The notes beneath the pieces are model-generated. The model saw nothing but the letters and a program-made list of their open reading frames with translations. It did not search any database and was not told where the DNA came from. From a virus: DNA of 36,886 nt. A program made the position numbers and the translations under genes. Shown piece by piece: positions 18,023-26,550 of the stretch (its first letter is position 1; each line of letters opens with the position of its first letter). The stretch is from the IMG/VR virus record IMGVR_UViG_3300021185_001380, positions 1-36,886 of that record. One strand, written 5' to 3'.

Positions 18023-20434
18023 TTAGTTAGGATCAAACGAAGACAGATCAAACCCACCCATAACGTCATTGCCTTGAGATTCAAAATTCTTAGGCATTCC
18101 TTGTGTTTGTCTTTGCTGTATCAATTCGCTTTGCTGAGTTCCCTGTATTTTTACCCTTTTGTCTTTTCTATCTTCTATTTCTGCTTCTTTTTGTTTAGTA
18201 GCACCTAACTGAGCTTGAGCTAATTGCATACTGTATTCAAACTCTGTTGCCATTAATTGTTTCTTTATTTGAGCTTCTCTTTCCATCCTTTGTATTTCGA
18301 ATTGAGACTTAGCTTGTTCTATAGCAACTTTTTCAGAGGTAAGGGCTTGTTGTTTTTGCACTTCTGCCATTGCGGCTTTTTCAGAAGCCTGAGCATTTGC
18401 TTCTGCTTGAGACTGTATGTTTTGTTGTGTTACGGCTTGAGCTTGCTCTTCTTTTTTCTTACGCTTTATTTTTAGCATTTGATTAGCTAACTTAATATTT
18501 TTTATTTCCCGTATATCAATAGCGTCTTCTATATCAATACTTCCTTGTTGTAAAGAAGCATTTATATTAGCAGCTAATTCGGCTTTTTCTTCATCATCAG
18601 GCTCCATTGCTAAGTATATGCCAAAATCATGAAGGTTTAAATTTTGTATTTCATTTAATGTTTCTACATTAAAAGTAGATATACTATTCATTAAAGAATT
18701 TCTAGTAAGAGGAAAATTTAATACATCAGCTATTTTTAAAGAAATGTTTTCGCAAGTACTTAAAGCTAAAAATAAACTAGCCTCTTGAATATGTCTAGTA
18801 GCTACGTTAGAAGCGTTAGCTGCCATTTTTTGCAAACCAACTAATGCATCTGCGGAAGGCAGAGATCCATCTCTGGCTTCATTTAATCCTGTAACGTCTC
18901 TAATCATTTGCATATTATAATTATACGCTGTAATAAGAGATTGTATTTTACTCATACCATTAGAAGAACTTAACTCTTGTATAGGGACTTTACCCCTGTT
19001 CATGTCCCCATCTTGAGTAAGGGATCTACCTACAACCGAACCGGTTTGAAAATACATGTTTAATGCCTCTGCTGGATTGTAGTTTGTTCCATTTCCTAGG
19101 TCTACCTCAGCTAATCCGTCCATGTCTAAAAATATACCATCGGGAACCATTCTAGATAAGACTTGTTGTATTTTTAAGTGAGTTAGCTGTATAACATCCG
19201 CAAAACCTATACATTTACTTATTAATGATTGTATTTTTCCTTTATACATTCTAGGAGCACACAAAGAATAACTCATTTCAACTCTAGTTGTATCAGCTAA
19301 AGGTCTTGTCATGTTTTCTGACATCTCCCACTTAAGCATTATATCGGTTCCTATGATTTTTGCCCCTTCGTACAAAACTTCTATAGACCTTGATACTCTT
19401 TCAAAGTTATCATTTGGAGGAGGATTAAACTCATCGGTTTTTTCAATAGCTTTTTCTAAACCTGAATCTGTTCTTTTTATTTTAAATACTTGGTCAGTAT
19501 AAGTTTTATATTCAAAATATAACACCTGAACAGTATTAGAGTCGTAGTTTTGAAGGCCTCTAATAAAACTTCGGCTACCTGGCATTTTCTGTATATGCTC
19601 TAATTCTTCGTTAAGAATATTTGGAAATTCTTTTTTAAGTTCAGGAATAGTTATAGATTTGACTTCTCCTACATAGTATATATCATTAAAATGCGGGTCT
19701 TCCGTATAAGACCAAACACAATAAGCCGGATCAACGTAGTCAACCACGACACCCTCTGCGGGGTTAAAAGAAGTTTTTGTAATACCTATTCCTATATTAA
19801 CTAAATCTTGATTTACTCTTGACTTAGTTAAATCAAATTCATTTGTAGCTAAAACAGTATTAATTGCTTCCTCTTCAGCTATTTCTATGGCTTGCTTATA
19901 AGTAAGCTGCATGTAAAGATCTCGCTCCTCAATAGATTCAGGTAAGTCTATAACCGGAACATTAGTTCTTTTTATATTTACACTTAATATTTTGTTTGCG
20001 CGCTCTTGCTCAGGCAATGTTACCATATCAAAAAGCAAATTTTGTGCAAAATCTGTTCGTTTTTTTAGTGACTGTGGATCTTGAGCATACGAAGTTAAAT
20101 CATACTGTTTTTGAGTTATGCCATTAGCAACTATATTAGAAAATTTAGACAATATAGGCACTGGTTTCCAATCTAAATTAAGATAAGACAAATCGCCATT
20201 AATAGCTAATTCGTCTTTGTATTTTTGAACGCTTTGCTCTCCTCTCGCATATAAACGTAGGTTATGAAAACTATTCCAATTTGTAGCATAACGATTTGAT
20301 CCACTCCCTCCATAATTAAACCATTCTTGTTCAATAGCTCTACTAACTTGAAGTCCGTATTTTAACGTAGCTTTCTCAGCGTCACTTACAACTTGATCTG
20401 GAAATGAGCTATTAGTATTTGTACTTATATTCAT
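18023..20434 (-). CDS. Portal protein, 803 aa
   Basis: Large protein between TerL and scaffold, the canonical portal position. Recognisable portal-like stretches are NWNSFHNLRLYARGEQSVQK, YLNLDWKPVPILSKFSNIVA, then a wing/stem region with PAYCVWSYTEDPHFNDIYYV. Later come CIGFADVIQLTHLKIQQVLS and the loop/helix region MIRDVTGLNEARDGSLPSAD. From ~650 to 790 the protein is a Gln/Ala/Lys-rich coiled coil (QSQAEANAQASEKAAMAEVQ), an extended crown/barrel helix. The length is close to the ~800-residue portals of crAss-like phages and larger than T7 gp8. It should form the dodecameric DNA channel at the vertex. It starts 3 bases after TerL ends. Confidence 0.85.
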   Translation of the reverse strand: MNISTNTNSSFPDQVVSDAEKATLKYGLQVSRAIEQEWFNYGGSGSNRYATNWNSFHNLRLYARGEQSVQKYKDELAINGDLSYLNLDWKPVPILSKFSNIVANGITQKQYDLTSYAQDPQSLKKRTDFAQNLLFDMVTLPEQERANKILSVNIKRTNVPVIDLPESIEERDLYMQLTYKQAIEIAEEEAINTVLATNEFDLTKSRVNQDLVNIGIGITKTSFNPAEGVVVDYVDPAYCVWSYTEDPHFNDIYYVGEVKSITIPELKKEFPNILNEELEHIQKMPGSRSFIRGLQNYDSNTVQVLYFEYKTYTDQVFKIKRTDSGLEKAIEKTDEFNPPPNDNFERVSRSIEVLYEGAKIIGTDIMLKWEMSENMTRPLADTTRVEMSYSLCAPRMYKGKIQSLISKCIGFADVIQLTHLKIQQVLSRMVPDGIFLDMDGLAEVDLGNGTNYNPAEALNMYFQTGSVVGRSLTQDGDMNRGKVPIQELSSSNGMSKIQSLITAYNYNMQMIRDVTGLNEARDGSLPSADALVGLQKMAANASNVATRHIQEASLFLALSTCENISLKIADVLNFPLTRNSLMNSISTFNVETLNEIQNLNLHDFGIYLAMEPDDEEKAELAANINASLQQGSIDIEDAIDIREIKNIKLANQMLKIKRKKKEEQAQAVTQQNIQSQAEANAQASEKAAMAEVQKQQALTSEKVAIEQAKSQFEIQRMEREAQIKKQLMATEFEYSMQLAQAQLGATKQKEAEIEDRKDKRVKIQGTQQSELIQQRQTQGMPKNFESQGNDVMGGFDLSSFDPN

Positions 20435-20437
20435 TTA

Positions 20438-22648
20438 TTATATTATTTTTGAAGTAGTTCCCTCGTTGTTATATTTTTTAAAACCTAAAGAATACGATTT
20501 AATTTTAGTTATACTTTTAGGATTATACCTATGCTTATTACAAGCCATTAAAGCTAGCCCCGAACTTATAGAAGCATCATGCTTGGTTCTATTATTTATA
20601 TCAAACTTAGCCCAATCCTCTAAAGTCCTCTGCAAATACATATCGCCGTAACCATCTTTTTTTTCTCCTACAAAATCTTCTATATATGTTTCTATAGCAG
20701 AAGCATGCGCTTGTTTTATATCTTCACTTGAATTAGGTATACCACCTACTTCTCTTTCTGCTAATGATAATTTGTTGTATGTTTTATCGGGTCTATTAAT
20801 ACTAAAGCCCCTATATCCTCTGCGCTTTAAATAATAAAGCAATCGAGGTTTATTATTTTCTGCTAATAAAGGCATTCCATAAAATACTAAAGCCATAAGC
20901 ACATCTTCAAAAAACATTTCCGCTGTTGAAGGTCTTGCAATATATTCAAGAAAAAAATGATTAGGCGGTACGTTTTCTATAGAAAATTTTGTTAATCCAT
21001 GAAGCGATCCGTTAGATCCCCCACCACCAACAACACCACTAATGTCATAGCTATCACATCCAAAAGCTCCCAAATGCTCATTGCCAGGATATTTAATACC
21101 ATTTTTTATTATTAAGTTATTTTGTTGTTCTTGATCTGGCACCCAAGTAATAAAAAATCTACCATTTTTGTTTGGATAGAACATTACTTTAGTGTCTTTA
21201 ATTCCGTTTTCCCACTGAAAGTTACCTTGAGTAACCATAGCAGAATTTTTTAGTTCTTCGTTATAATCTATTTGTTGATAAATTTTTGTTAAATTAAAAA
21301 TAGATTGTTTAGCTTCATCTCTAAAAGCATGTTGCTCTGTTCTTGGAAACTGCCGGTAATATTCGTTTAAGGCATCGGCATCATCTTTTAATCCATCAAC
21401 CTCATTTTCCCAGTGTTGTATTACACCCTCTGTAATTAAATTTCCTTGTGGATCTAACGTTTCTTTTTTTGGAGTATCAAACACAGGATAACCGTACTGA
21501 TCAATAAAACCCTCATAATTCCATTCCATAGGAATAAACAGTTTATATAAACCTGTTTTAGTCTGTCCATTTTTATTTCTTAACAAGGTATCTGAACCAT
21601 CGTACAATTTTTTAAAGTTTTTACCTCCCTTGTCTAAGGCGTTTGATGTTGATCCCATCATACATTTGCCAATAATTCTACTACCTAATCTTAAACAAGT
21701 TTTAGTTACTCGCCAATTGTTAAGTATATTTGTAGGTCTTTCCCATTTTCCTGATTCATCATGAACAAGTAACTTTAATTTTTCACCATCATAACTATTA
21801 TCACCTGTATTTTTCCAATCAATAGTTGTGTCTAGCCCGTCAAGCTCAGTAGCCATTTGGTTATCTTCTAGCTTACGTCTTGTAAATTTAGAAGCAGGCA
21901 CTCTGTAAGCTAACTCTGTTTTCGGACGGTCCATCCCGTCTTGTATTGGCTTAAAGAAAAACGGATAGTTTACCGAGATTGGTACAACTTTATCCGTAAA
22001 CATTTTTTTAGCATCAGCCCCTGATTTGGATAGTATGCCGAATCTAGAGTCTGAAGATATCGTAGCTGAATTAACTGTTTCTCCCGACGACATGAATGAA
22101 AATCCAGAGCGTCGATTTTTAAGGTAACAAATACCGTACGATCTTGAATCCGCTTTGCAGGCTTCCCAGAATATATAGAATAATCTATTTGATTCCCTAA
22201 AGTCCGGTAATCCGACATCAATTTTGGACCACTGCAGGTACATGTAGTGAGTGCCAGTAATGTAAGTAGGCTTACCTTTATTAATAAACCAAAACCCTTT
22301 TTCACGTCTTTCAAATTCTTCATCTATATATGGATGCCATTGCTCTTTAAAACTATTTGGATAAGCATTCCAATCCTGGACACTTTTAATTTTTTTTAAC
22401 AACTTAGGATACTCAGTGGCTTTCCACTTATTTTCTCCTAGGTCTTTTGCATTTTCTGTTTTGGGTAATGCAATCATTACATTACCAATTTCGTATATAT
22501 CGCCTATCTTTCCGGTTTTACTAATTACAACAACATCGTGTTCTTTGTTATAACCGTATTCCCATTTGGCATAGCGATTTTTTTTACTAATTACAGAAGG
22601 TTTTATATAATCTTTTGTAATTTTATATAATGTTTGTTCGTAAGCCAT
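20438..22648 (-). CDS. terL: Terminase large subunit (packaging ATPase-nuclease)
   Basis: 736 residues. The P-loop is of the arginine type: KNRRSGFS at 177-184 (no classical GKT). Walker B is LKLLVHDE at 291-298 with Asp297/Glu298 as metal and catalytic acids. A coupling motif GSTSN lies at 332-336. The C-terminal nuclease (RNase H-like) shows FGCDSYDISG at 529-538, with Asp532 or Asp535 as first metal ligand, and KHDASISSGLAL at 689-700, with Asp691 as the last acidic ligand. The middle acid was not fixed. HNYH-type DNA-cutting folds are absent. Powers DNA translocation through the portal and cuts concatemers. Its start shares one base with the preceding stop (TAATG), so it is translationally coupled. 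Confidence 0.93.
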   Translation of the reverse strand: MAYEQTLYKITKDYIKPSVISKKNRYAKWEYGYNKEHDVVVISKTGKIGDIYEIGNVMIALPKTENAKDLGENKWKATEYPKLLKKIKSVQDWNAYPNSFKEQWHPYIDEEFERREKGFWFINKGKPTYITGTHYMYLQWSKIDVGLPDFRESNRLFYIFWEACKADSRSYGICYLKNRRSGFSFMSSGETVNSATISSDSRFGILSKSGADAKKMFTDKVVPISVNYPFFFKPIQDGMDRPKTELAYRVPASKFTRRKLEDNQMATELDGLDTTIDWKNTGDNSYDGEKLKLLVHDESGKWERPTNILNNWRVTKTCLRLGSRIIGKCMMGSTSNALDKGGKNFKKLYDGSDTLLRNKNGQTKTGLYKLFIPMEWNYEGFIDQYGYPVFDTPKKETLDPQGNLITEGVIQHWENEVDGLKDDADALNEYYRQFPRTEQHAFRDEAKQSIFNLTKIYQQIDYNEELKNSAMVTQGNFQWENGIKDTKVMFYPNKNGRFFITWVPDQEQQNNLIIKNGIKYPGNEHLGAFGCDSYDISGVVGGGGSNGSLHGLTKFSIENVPPNHFFLEYIARPSTAEMFFEDVLMALVFYGMPLLAENNKPRLLYYLKRRGYRGFSINRPDKTYNKLSLAEREVGGIPNSSEDIKQAHASAIETYIEDFVGEKKDGYGDMYLQRTLEDWAKFDINNRTKHDASISSGLALMACNKHRYNPKSITKIKSYSLGFKKYNNEGTTSKII

Positions 22649-22920
22649 TACTTAGATCTCCCCTCTGCAAACCCTTTAAATTTAGGCTTACTTTCTTTAT
22701 CATTAGAATCCGCAATCATTTGCTCTTCTTCTTGAATTTTATTTAATATTTCAAAAGCGTCAAATATGCAAAGCTTTTTAGTAGCGGCAGCATTTTTAAG
22801 TCTGTCAGCAGATATATCTTCTTCTGAGTCAACGATCTTTTCTTTTGCTACCTTTACTAATTCTTTAATTGCTTCGCGCCCAGCCGCTATTATATTCTTC
22901 TTCGTTTCTATCGAGCTCAT
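22648..22920 (-). CDS. Small helical protein before TerL; possible small terminase subunit
   Basis: 90 residues, charged and helical: EAIKELVKVAKEKIVDSEED, DRLKNAAATKKLCIFDAFEI and NKIQEEEQMIADSNDK. It overlaps the upstream gene by 56 bases in a different frame and shares a TAATG with TerL. The position directly before TerL and small size suggest a TerS function, but no helix-turn-helix is obvious, so this is only an inference from context. The segment DRLKNAAATKKL/FDAFEI looks conserved and is the best search query. Confidence 0.65.
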   Translation of the reverse strand: MSSIETKKNIIAAGREAIKELVKVAKEKIVDSEEDISADRLKNAAATKKLCIFDAFEILNKIQEEEQMIADSNDKESKPKFKGFAEGRSK

Positions 22921-23470
22921 ACTTTATAACAATATCATTTGATTTCATACAATACATAACTTGATTATCTATAACAAATTCCCATTCGCTATTTGGCGTA
23001 AATCCAATTATGTCTCCTGGATTGATTCCAGCGCGTTCTAAGGACTTATTACCTATTTTTAGTATACCAATAAGGCTAGCTGTTTTTTCGCTGCTAAAAG
23101 GGTCTTTGTTTTTGACCGGAGCAACAAAGCATCTATCGCCAAATGATTTCCAGTTCTTTTTATTCTTGTACAAATATATTTGATCTATTGCACACATAAA
23201 AAGCCCGTCCTTAAGAAACGATCTACTATTTTTTTTAAGTCCTTTCATATCATAAAAAACTCTAAACACGTTATGATGCACCACAATTAGATCACCTTTT
23301 TTTATGGGTGTTGCAAATGCCGCTGGGGTTTCTACAACTTCCGCTATATTATTAACGTGCTTAAAACTTTCTATAGAAGTGTTGGTCACAAGGTTCACTT
23401 CCCCAACCTTTACCGTATTATCATATCTTTGGCCTACCGGCTTTATGATAAAATCGTATATACTTCTCAT
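22865..23470 (-). CDS. Tandem Cpn10/GroES-like domain protein, 201 aa
   Basis: Two successive copies of a Cpn10-like strand order can be read. Copy 1 (residues ~5-103): YDFIIKP, then IAEVVETP (42-49), IKKGDLIVVHHN (56-67) and FMCAIDQIYLY (91-101). These match the GroES pattern of N-terminal strand, GEV.AVG, VKVGD.V and final strand. Copy 2 (~109-186): SFGDRCFVAPV (109-119), LIGILKIG (133-140), GINPGDIIGF (148-157), then MYCMKSNDIVIKYE (172-185). The region of the mobile loop in copy 1 (GEVNLVTNTSIESF) is longer and lacks a clear Gly-Gly-hydrophobic triplet. It lies far from groES and beside packaging genes. It could be a co-chaperonin, like plastid Cpn20 in architecture, or a virion protein that reuses the fold. 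Fold call is moderately firm, function open. Confidence 0.6.
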   Translation of the reverse strand: MRSIYDFIIKPVGQRYDNTVKVGEVNLVTNTSIESFKHVNNIAEVVETPAAFATPIKKGDLIVVHHNVFRVFYDMKGLKKNSRSFLKDGLFMCAIDQIYLYKNKKNWKSFGDRCFVAPVKNKDPFSSEKTASLIGILKIGNKSLERAGINPGDIIGFTPNSEWEFVIDNQVMYCMKSNDIVIKYELDRNEEEYNSGWARSN

Positions 23471-23697
23471 TAGTACTCCAAGTCATACTCAACGGATATT
23501 GCCATGTTAGAATTAAACTTCTTCCATGGCATTACCTCGTCTTCTTTTTTTATAAATATATTATAAGAATTATCAGACTCTTCAAATATTATATGAGAAA
23601 TTTCGTGCCCACCGTAAACTGTCTGCTTAACAGAGTAATGCATTGCTTCGTTCTTGTAGTCAGCACCTATACTTATCTTTCTTATAATATTACCCAT
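23470..23697 (-). CDS. Small conserved-looking hypothetical protein, 75 aa
   Basis: Beta-rich: MGNIIRKISIGADYKNEAMH, YSVKQTVYGGHEISHIIF, NIFIKKEDEVMPWKKF and AISVEYDLEY. No membrane segment and no recognised domain. It shares a TAATG junction with the tandem Cpn10-like gene, which suggests coupled translation and perhaps a linked role. I have the impression of similar short proteins (GNIIR.IS.G.DYK) in marine phages, but no function is known. Confidence 0.65.
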   Translation of the reverse strand: MGNIIRKISIGADYKNEAMHYSVKQTVYGGHEISHIIFEESDNSYNIFIKKEDEVMPWKKFNSNMAISVEYDLEY

Positions 23698-23701
23698 GAT
23701 C

Positions 23702-23971
23702 CTACTTTTCTTTATCCGTAGGTATTACTTCATAAGTACCATCAGTTAAATTAATGTTAATAGGTCCGTACTCATCTTCAATAGATTTTTTAAAGTCCTC
23801 CATTTCCTTTTCAAGCATATTTATTTGATAAATAGCTTTTGCTTTTTGAACTTCTAATCCTCCAATGTGCGCACAAAACTTTTGTAAGTCTGCTTGCAGC
23901 GTTTGTACTTTTTCTAATTGTTCTTTACTAATTGATAAGTTTTCTGATTTCATTTTTTTTACTTTACTCAT
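23702..23971 (-). CDS. Coiled-coil hypothetical protein, 89 aa
   Basis: Residues 10-68 form a continuous amphipathic helix pattern (SKEQLEKVQTLQADLQKF, then AIYQINMLEKEMEDFKKSIE), so a coiled-coil dimer is likely. The C-terminus is a short beta tail (GPININLTDGTYEVIP). The leader is A-rich with AACAATTA repeats just upstream. No family assigned. It is in the row of small genes ahead of TerL, so it may be an assembly or accessory factor. Confidence 0.65.
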   Translation of the reverse strand: MSKVKKMKSENLSISKEQLEKVQTLQADLQKFCAHIGGLEVQKAKAIYQINMLEKEMEDFKKSIEDEYGPININLTDGTYEVIPTDKEK

Positions 23972-24011
23972 GTTGATTTAATTTAATTGTTAATTGTTAA
24001 TAATTGATTGT

Positions 24012-24236
24012 TTAGTCTTTTGTAAGATAATCATATCCCGCGCTAATTGCTCCTCTTACTCCACCTAATAAATCCGTGTTTTGGCCTCCCCTGCTGTATT
24101 TGCCCACCATAGAGCCTTTACTTCCCTTGGCATACCCTTTTTTTACTTCTCCCATAAGGGTTGGTTTAGTTAGAGGTGTTTTTGTTTTTTTTGGTTTGTT
24201 TTTGTCTGGATGTTCAGACGGTTGCATGTAAGCCAT
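24012..24236 (-). CDS. Small basic Gly-rich hypothetical protein, 74 aa
   Basis: MAYMQPSEHPDKNKPKKTKT, then a Gly/Lys/Ser-rich middle (VKKGYAKGSKGSMVGKYSRG), then GGVRGAISAGYDYLTKD. Probably largely unstructured except the C-terminal helix. No recognised domain. The gene is complete with stop and start in a block of same-strand small genes; 30 bases separate it from the preceding stop. Confidence 0.6.
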   Translation of the reverse strand: MAYMQPSEHPDKNKPKKTKTPLTKPTLMGEVKKGYAKGSKGSMVGKYSRGGQNTDLLGGVRGAISAGYDYLTKD

Positions 24237-24266
24237 AATTGTTTTTTTAGTTGTTAATAATTGTTA

Positions 24267-24941
24267 TTACCCTCTTTGTACTGTTACTGTGTTATTTGCT
24301 ATACGCTCTTGTCCCTTTTTTACTTGCTTATTAATAAAATCTTCTGACCTGCCTTCAAACTTTGCTCTTATTCGTTTTTCCCCAAATCTACTTTCTAATT
24401 CTTTATTAATTTTATCACCCGCATTTGTTAAACTCGTTCCTTGCTTTTTATTAAGCACCATTGTATTTTGAGTTTTAAGCTTTCCGATACTAGCATCTCT
24501 ACTATCACCTCTAGAAACTGAATATGCTCCCATACCTTCATTAGGACGTTGGATCGTTTGAGTTTTACCCATTTCATACGATTGCTTTTTGAAATTAATG
24601 CCTGATGCATTTAATGCAGGTAAAGGCTTTAGCATGTGTGGTTTAAACGTAGAAGTTGTAGAAATTTCATTACTCGTACTGCTGTCGCCCTTTTTAGTAT
24701 TATACGACTTGTTTTTAAAAGTAAATGTGTCTTTACCATCTGCTGAAGCGGATGCAAAAGCTGCTTTAAAATCGTCACTACCACCGTTACTGCTTGTTGT
24801 ATCTATAGTAACGGGAGTTGTATTTGTAGTATCTGTATAAGTACCTTTTATTCCTCTTTCGTTTGTTCCTTCTCTGGTTGCAGTCGTGGTTACTGTTTTT
24901 CCTCTTGTAGTCTTTTTTACTGGGTCTGTTGGATCTGGCAT
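24267..24941 (-). CDS. Thr/Ser-rich hypothetical structural protein with FxxAF...FxNKxY motif, 224 aa
   Basis: Residues 1-55 are low-complexity Thr-rich. Residues 58-82 carry FKAAFASASADGKDTF followed by TFKNKSYNTK. This matches a short motif that recurs in many phage proteins (F..AF..A...G...F.W.GK.Y.T), often near structural genes. The rest is basic and Ser/Asn-rich, ending KKGQERIANNTVTVQRG. Mostly disordered by composition. It follows directly after a terminator (24967-24996), so it lies at the start of the packaging/head part of the transcript. The function is unknown. Confidence 0.6.
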   Translation of the reverse strand: MPDPTDPVKKTTRGKTVTTTATREGTNERGIKGTYTDTTNTTPVTIDTTSSNGGSDDFKAAFASASADGKDTFTFKNKSYNTKKGDSSTSNEISTTSTFKPHMLKPLPALNASGINFKKQSYEMGKTQTIQRPNEGMGAYSVSRGDSRDASIGKLKTQNTMVLNKKQGTSLTNAGDKINKELESRFGEKRIRAKFEGRSEDFINKQVKKGQERIANNTVTVQRG

Positions 24942-24960
24942 AATTATTTTTTTTTTAATT

Positions 24961-24996
24961 AATAAAAGCCTTGCGAAACGTTAATCCCGCAAGACT
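24961..24996 (-). terminator. Terminator hairpin after the 127-aa gene
   Basis: On the minus strand AGTCTTGCG pairs with CGCAAGGCT (9 bp, one G-T wobble) around a 12-base loop. TTTTATTAATT follows the stem. It lies 12 bases past the stop of the 127-aa gene. Together with the capsid terminator it is one of the two clearest intrinsic terminators in the window. Confidence 0.85.
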
Positions 24997-25008
24997 ATAT
25001 TTATTTTA

Positions 25009-25430
<422 letters not shown>

Positions 25431-25455
25431 GCTAGGTTTATACAGTCCTATCTGT

Positions 25456-25548
25456 TTATTTTTTTGGAGTATACGTTTGATTTTTTCTAGTTTTAGTTAT
25501 AGCTTTTGTTTTAGCCGTAACTTTTTTCTTAGCGCTTTTATATCCCAT
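25456..25548 (-). CDS. Very small basic protein, 30 aa
   Basis: ATG at 25548 is two bases after the holin stop and the frame ends with TAA at 25456. Sequence runs MGYKSAKKKVTAKTKAITKT then RKNQTYTPKK. About one third is Lys/Arg. It belongs to the run of tiny basic proteins in the lysis module. It is too short for family assignment. Support is the tight spacing and complete frame. Confidence 0.45.
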   Translation of the reverse strand: MGYKSAKKKVTAKTKAITKTRKNQTYTPKK

Positions 25549-25550
25549 AA

Positions 25551-26042
25551 TTATTTTTTTAATTTGTTTGTTATTTTTTCTCCTGATCTCACAACAAAAT
25601 AACCACCAACAGCGGTTATCATAAGTGCTTTAAGAAGATCGATCCATTCTGGGCCTATGTTAAATGGTATTGATGATGTACTATCTAATATAACGAACAG
25701 AAACATGCATACTAATAAAAATGACAATGTTAATGGACGTACGTTTTTTGATAACCAACTATCTGAATGCAAATCTGCTTCCCAACGTTTAGTTATTTCT
25801 TGTTCTCTTACCGCATCTGTTTCCAGCTCAGCGAGTAATATTCTTTTATCTAGTTCAGATAATTCAGGGTCACCTTTAATTGCATCCCCTAATTTGCTTA
25901 ATGCTTCAACACCAGTTAATGATCCCGCCATATCTAGCAGTTCTGGTGCAAACTTTTTTCCTTGAGCAGCTAAGAATCTTAAGGCTTTTCCTACAGCCGT
26001 TCCTTCACCGCCGTTTTTTTTAGCATTCGGATTCTTACTCAT
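25551..26042 (-). CDS. Putative holin (GTA/3TM-holin type), 163 aa
   Basis: Residues 1-85 are soluble and helical (GVEALSKLGDAIKGDPELSE). Residues 86-103 give RWEADLHSDSWLSKNVRP, the signature region I associate with the 3TM holin family seen in gene transfer agents and many marine phages (Pfam GTA_holin_3TM). Two apolar segments follow at ~104-121 (LTLSFLLVCMFLFVILDS) and ~136-152 (LLKALMITAVGGYFVV), then a Lys-rich tail. Only two clear membrane spans are visible. It should sit in the inner membrane and open it for the M15 peptidase encoded about 1 kb upstream in the same operon. Start overlaps the previous gene by 4 bases (ATGA). Confidence 0.8.
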   Translation of the reverse strand: MSKNPNAKKNGGEGTAVGKALRFLAAQGKKFAPELLDMAGSLTGVEALSKLGDAIKGDPELSELDKRILLAELETDAVREQEITKRWEADLHSDSWLSKNVRPLTLSFLLVCMFLFVILDSTSSIPFNIGPEWIDLLKALMITAVGGYFVVRSGEKITNKLKK

Positions 26043-26296
26043 TTCTTTTTTCTTTTTAAAGAAGAAGTTCTTTTGCCCATGCCTGTTCTTTTCTTTTCTG
26101 CCACCGCTTTTTTCTTTTCAGCCGGAGACATTTCCTTCCAGGTTTTTGGGGTTTTTGAACTTACTCTTTTAGAGGGTCTGCACTTTTTAGTTTTTTTGTT
26201 TTTTGTAGATCCGCAAACATTACCTTTTTCGTCTGTCCACTTTTCTTTAAACCATCTTTTTAATGCAGCTCCTTTTTTTGTTTTACGAACAGCCAT
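26039..26296 (-). CDS. Basic protein of the RWFKEKW type (DUF5872-like), 85 aa
   Basis: MAVRKTKKGAALKRWFKEKW, then a Gly/Cys segment with Lys (GNVCGSTKNKKTKKCRPSKR), then TPKTWKEMSPAEKKKAVAEK and a Lys/Arg tail. The elements L.RWF.EKW, RPSKRVS.KTP.TW.E and SP.EKK.A have the pattern I remember for DUF5872-type proteins of marine phages and large algal viruses; a profile search would confirm. Two cysteines bracket the central part. DNA-binding or virion packing is plausible from charge but not shown. Its start shares a TAATG with the preceding 40-aa gene. Confidence 0.7.
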   Translation of the reverse strand: MAVRKTKKGAALKRWFKEKWTDEKGNVCGSTKNKKTKKCRPSKRVSSKTPKTWKEMSPAEKKKAVAEKKRTGMGKRTSSLKRKKK

Positions 26297-26418
26297 TACT
26301 TTTTGCCTCTTTTCTTACGACACTTTGCAATTGCCCCACTAGCATACGCAGAAGGGAATACTTTATAACTTTTTTTTATTTTCCAATAACAAGCATCTTT
26401 GTTTGTTTTCTTTTTCAT
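26296..26418 (-). CDS. Tiny basic protein with ACYxKxKxxYKVFPSAYASGAIxKCR motif, 40 aa
   Basis: ATG at 26418, TAA at 26296. Starts MKKKTNKDACYWKIKKSYKV and continues FPSAYASGAIAKCRKKRGKK. The pattern ACY.K.K..Y.V.PSAYASGA..KCRK is one I recognise as a recurrent short element in marine phage and giant-virus proteins, there usually with Trp for Phe. The spaced cysteines (residues 10 and 33) may bind metal or form a disulphide. ATGA overlap with the upstream gene and TAATG with the downstream gene support expression. Function unknown. Confidence 0.7.
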   Translation of the reverse strand: MKKKTNKDACYWKIKKSYKVFPSAYASGAIAKCRKKRGKK

Positions 26419-26549
26419 CTTCTACCTGGATTAGTTATTCTAAATACTGGCTTTGCATCCCAGCCGTTTCTACCTTTTGATCCTTTTGTACCTTTCATAG
26501 AAGGCTTCATATATTTACTAAGGCACCCGCAATTTTTTTTATTTTTCAT
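26415..26549 (-). CDS. Tiny basic Gly/Lys protein, 44 aa
   Basis: ATG at 26549, one base after the upstream stop; TGA at 26415 overlaps the next ATG (ATGA). Begins MKNKKNCGCLSKYMKPSMKG, then TKGSKGRNGWDAKPVFRITN and PGRR. A CxC pair lies near the start. No family assigned. The junction geometry on both sides makes it very likely real. Confidence 0.6.
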   Translation of the reverse strand: MKNKKNCGCLSKYMKPSMKGTKGSKGRNGWDAKPVFRITNPGRR

Positions 26550-26550
26550 A

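Noticed and set aside
21970-22323. 117-residue minus-strand frame with a lipoprotein-like start inside the TerL gene
   Set aside because: It lies entirely within TerL in another frame, TerL has clear ATPase and nuclease motifs there, and there is no leader or spacing to support a second gene.
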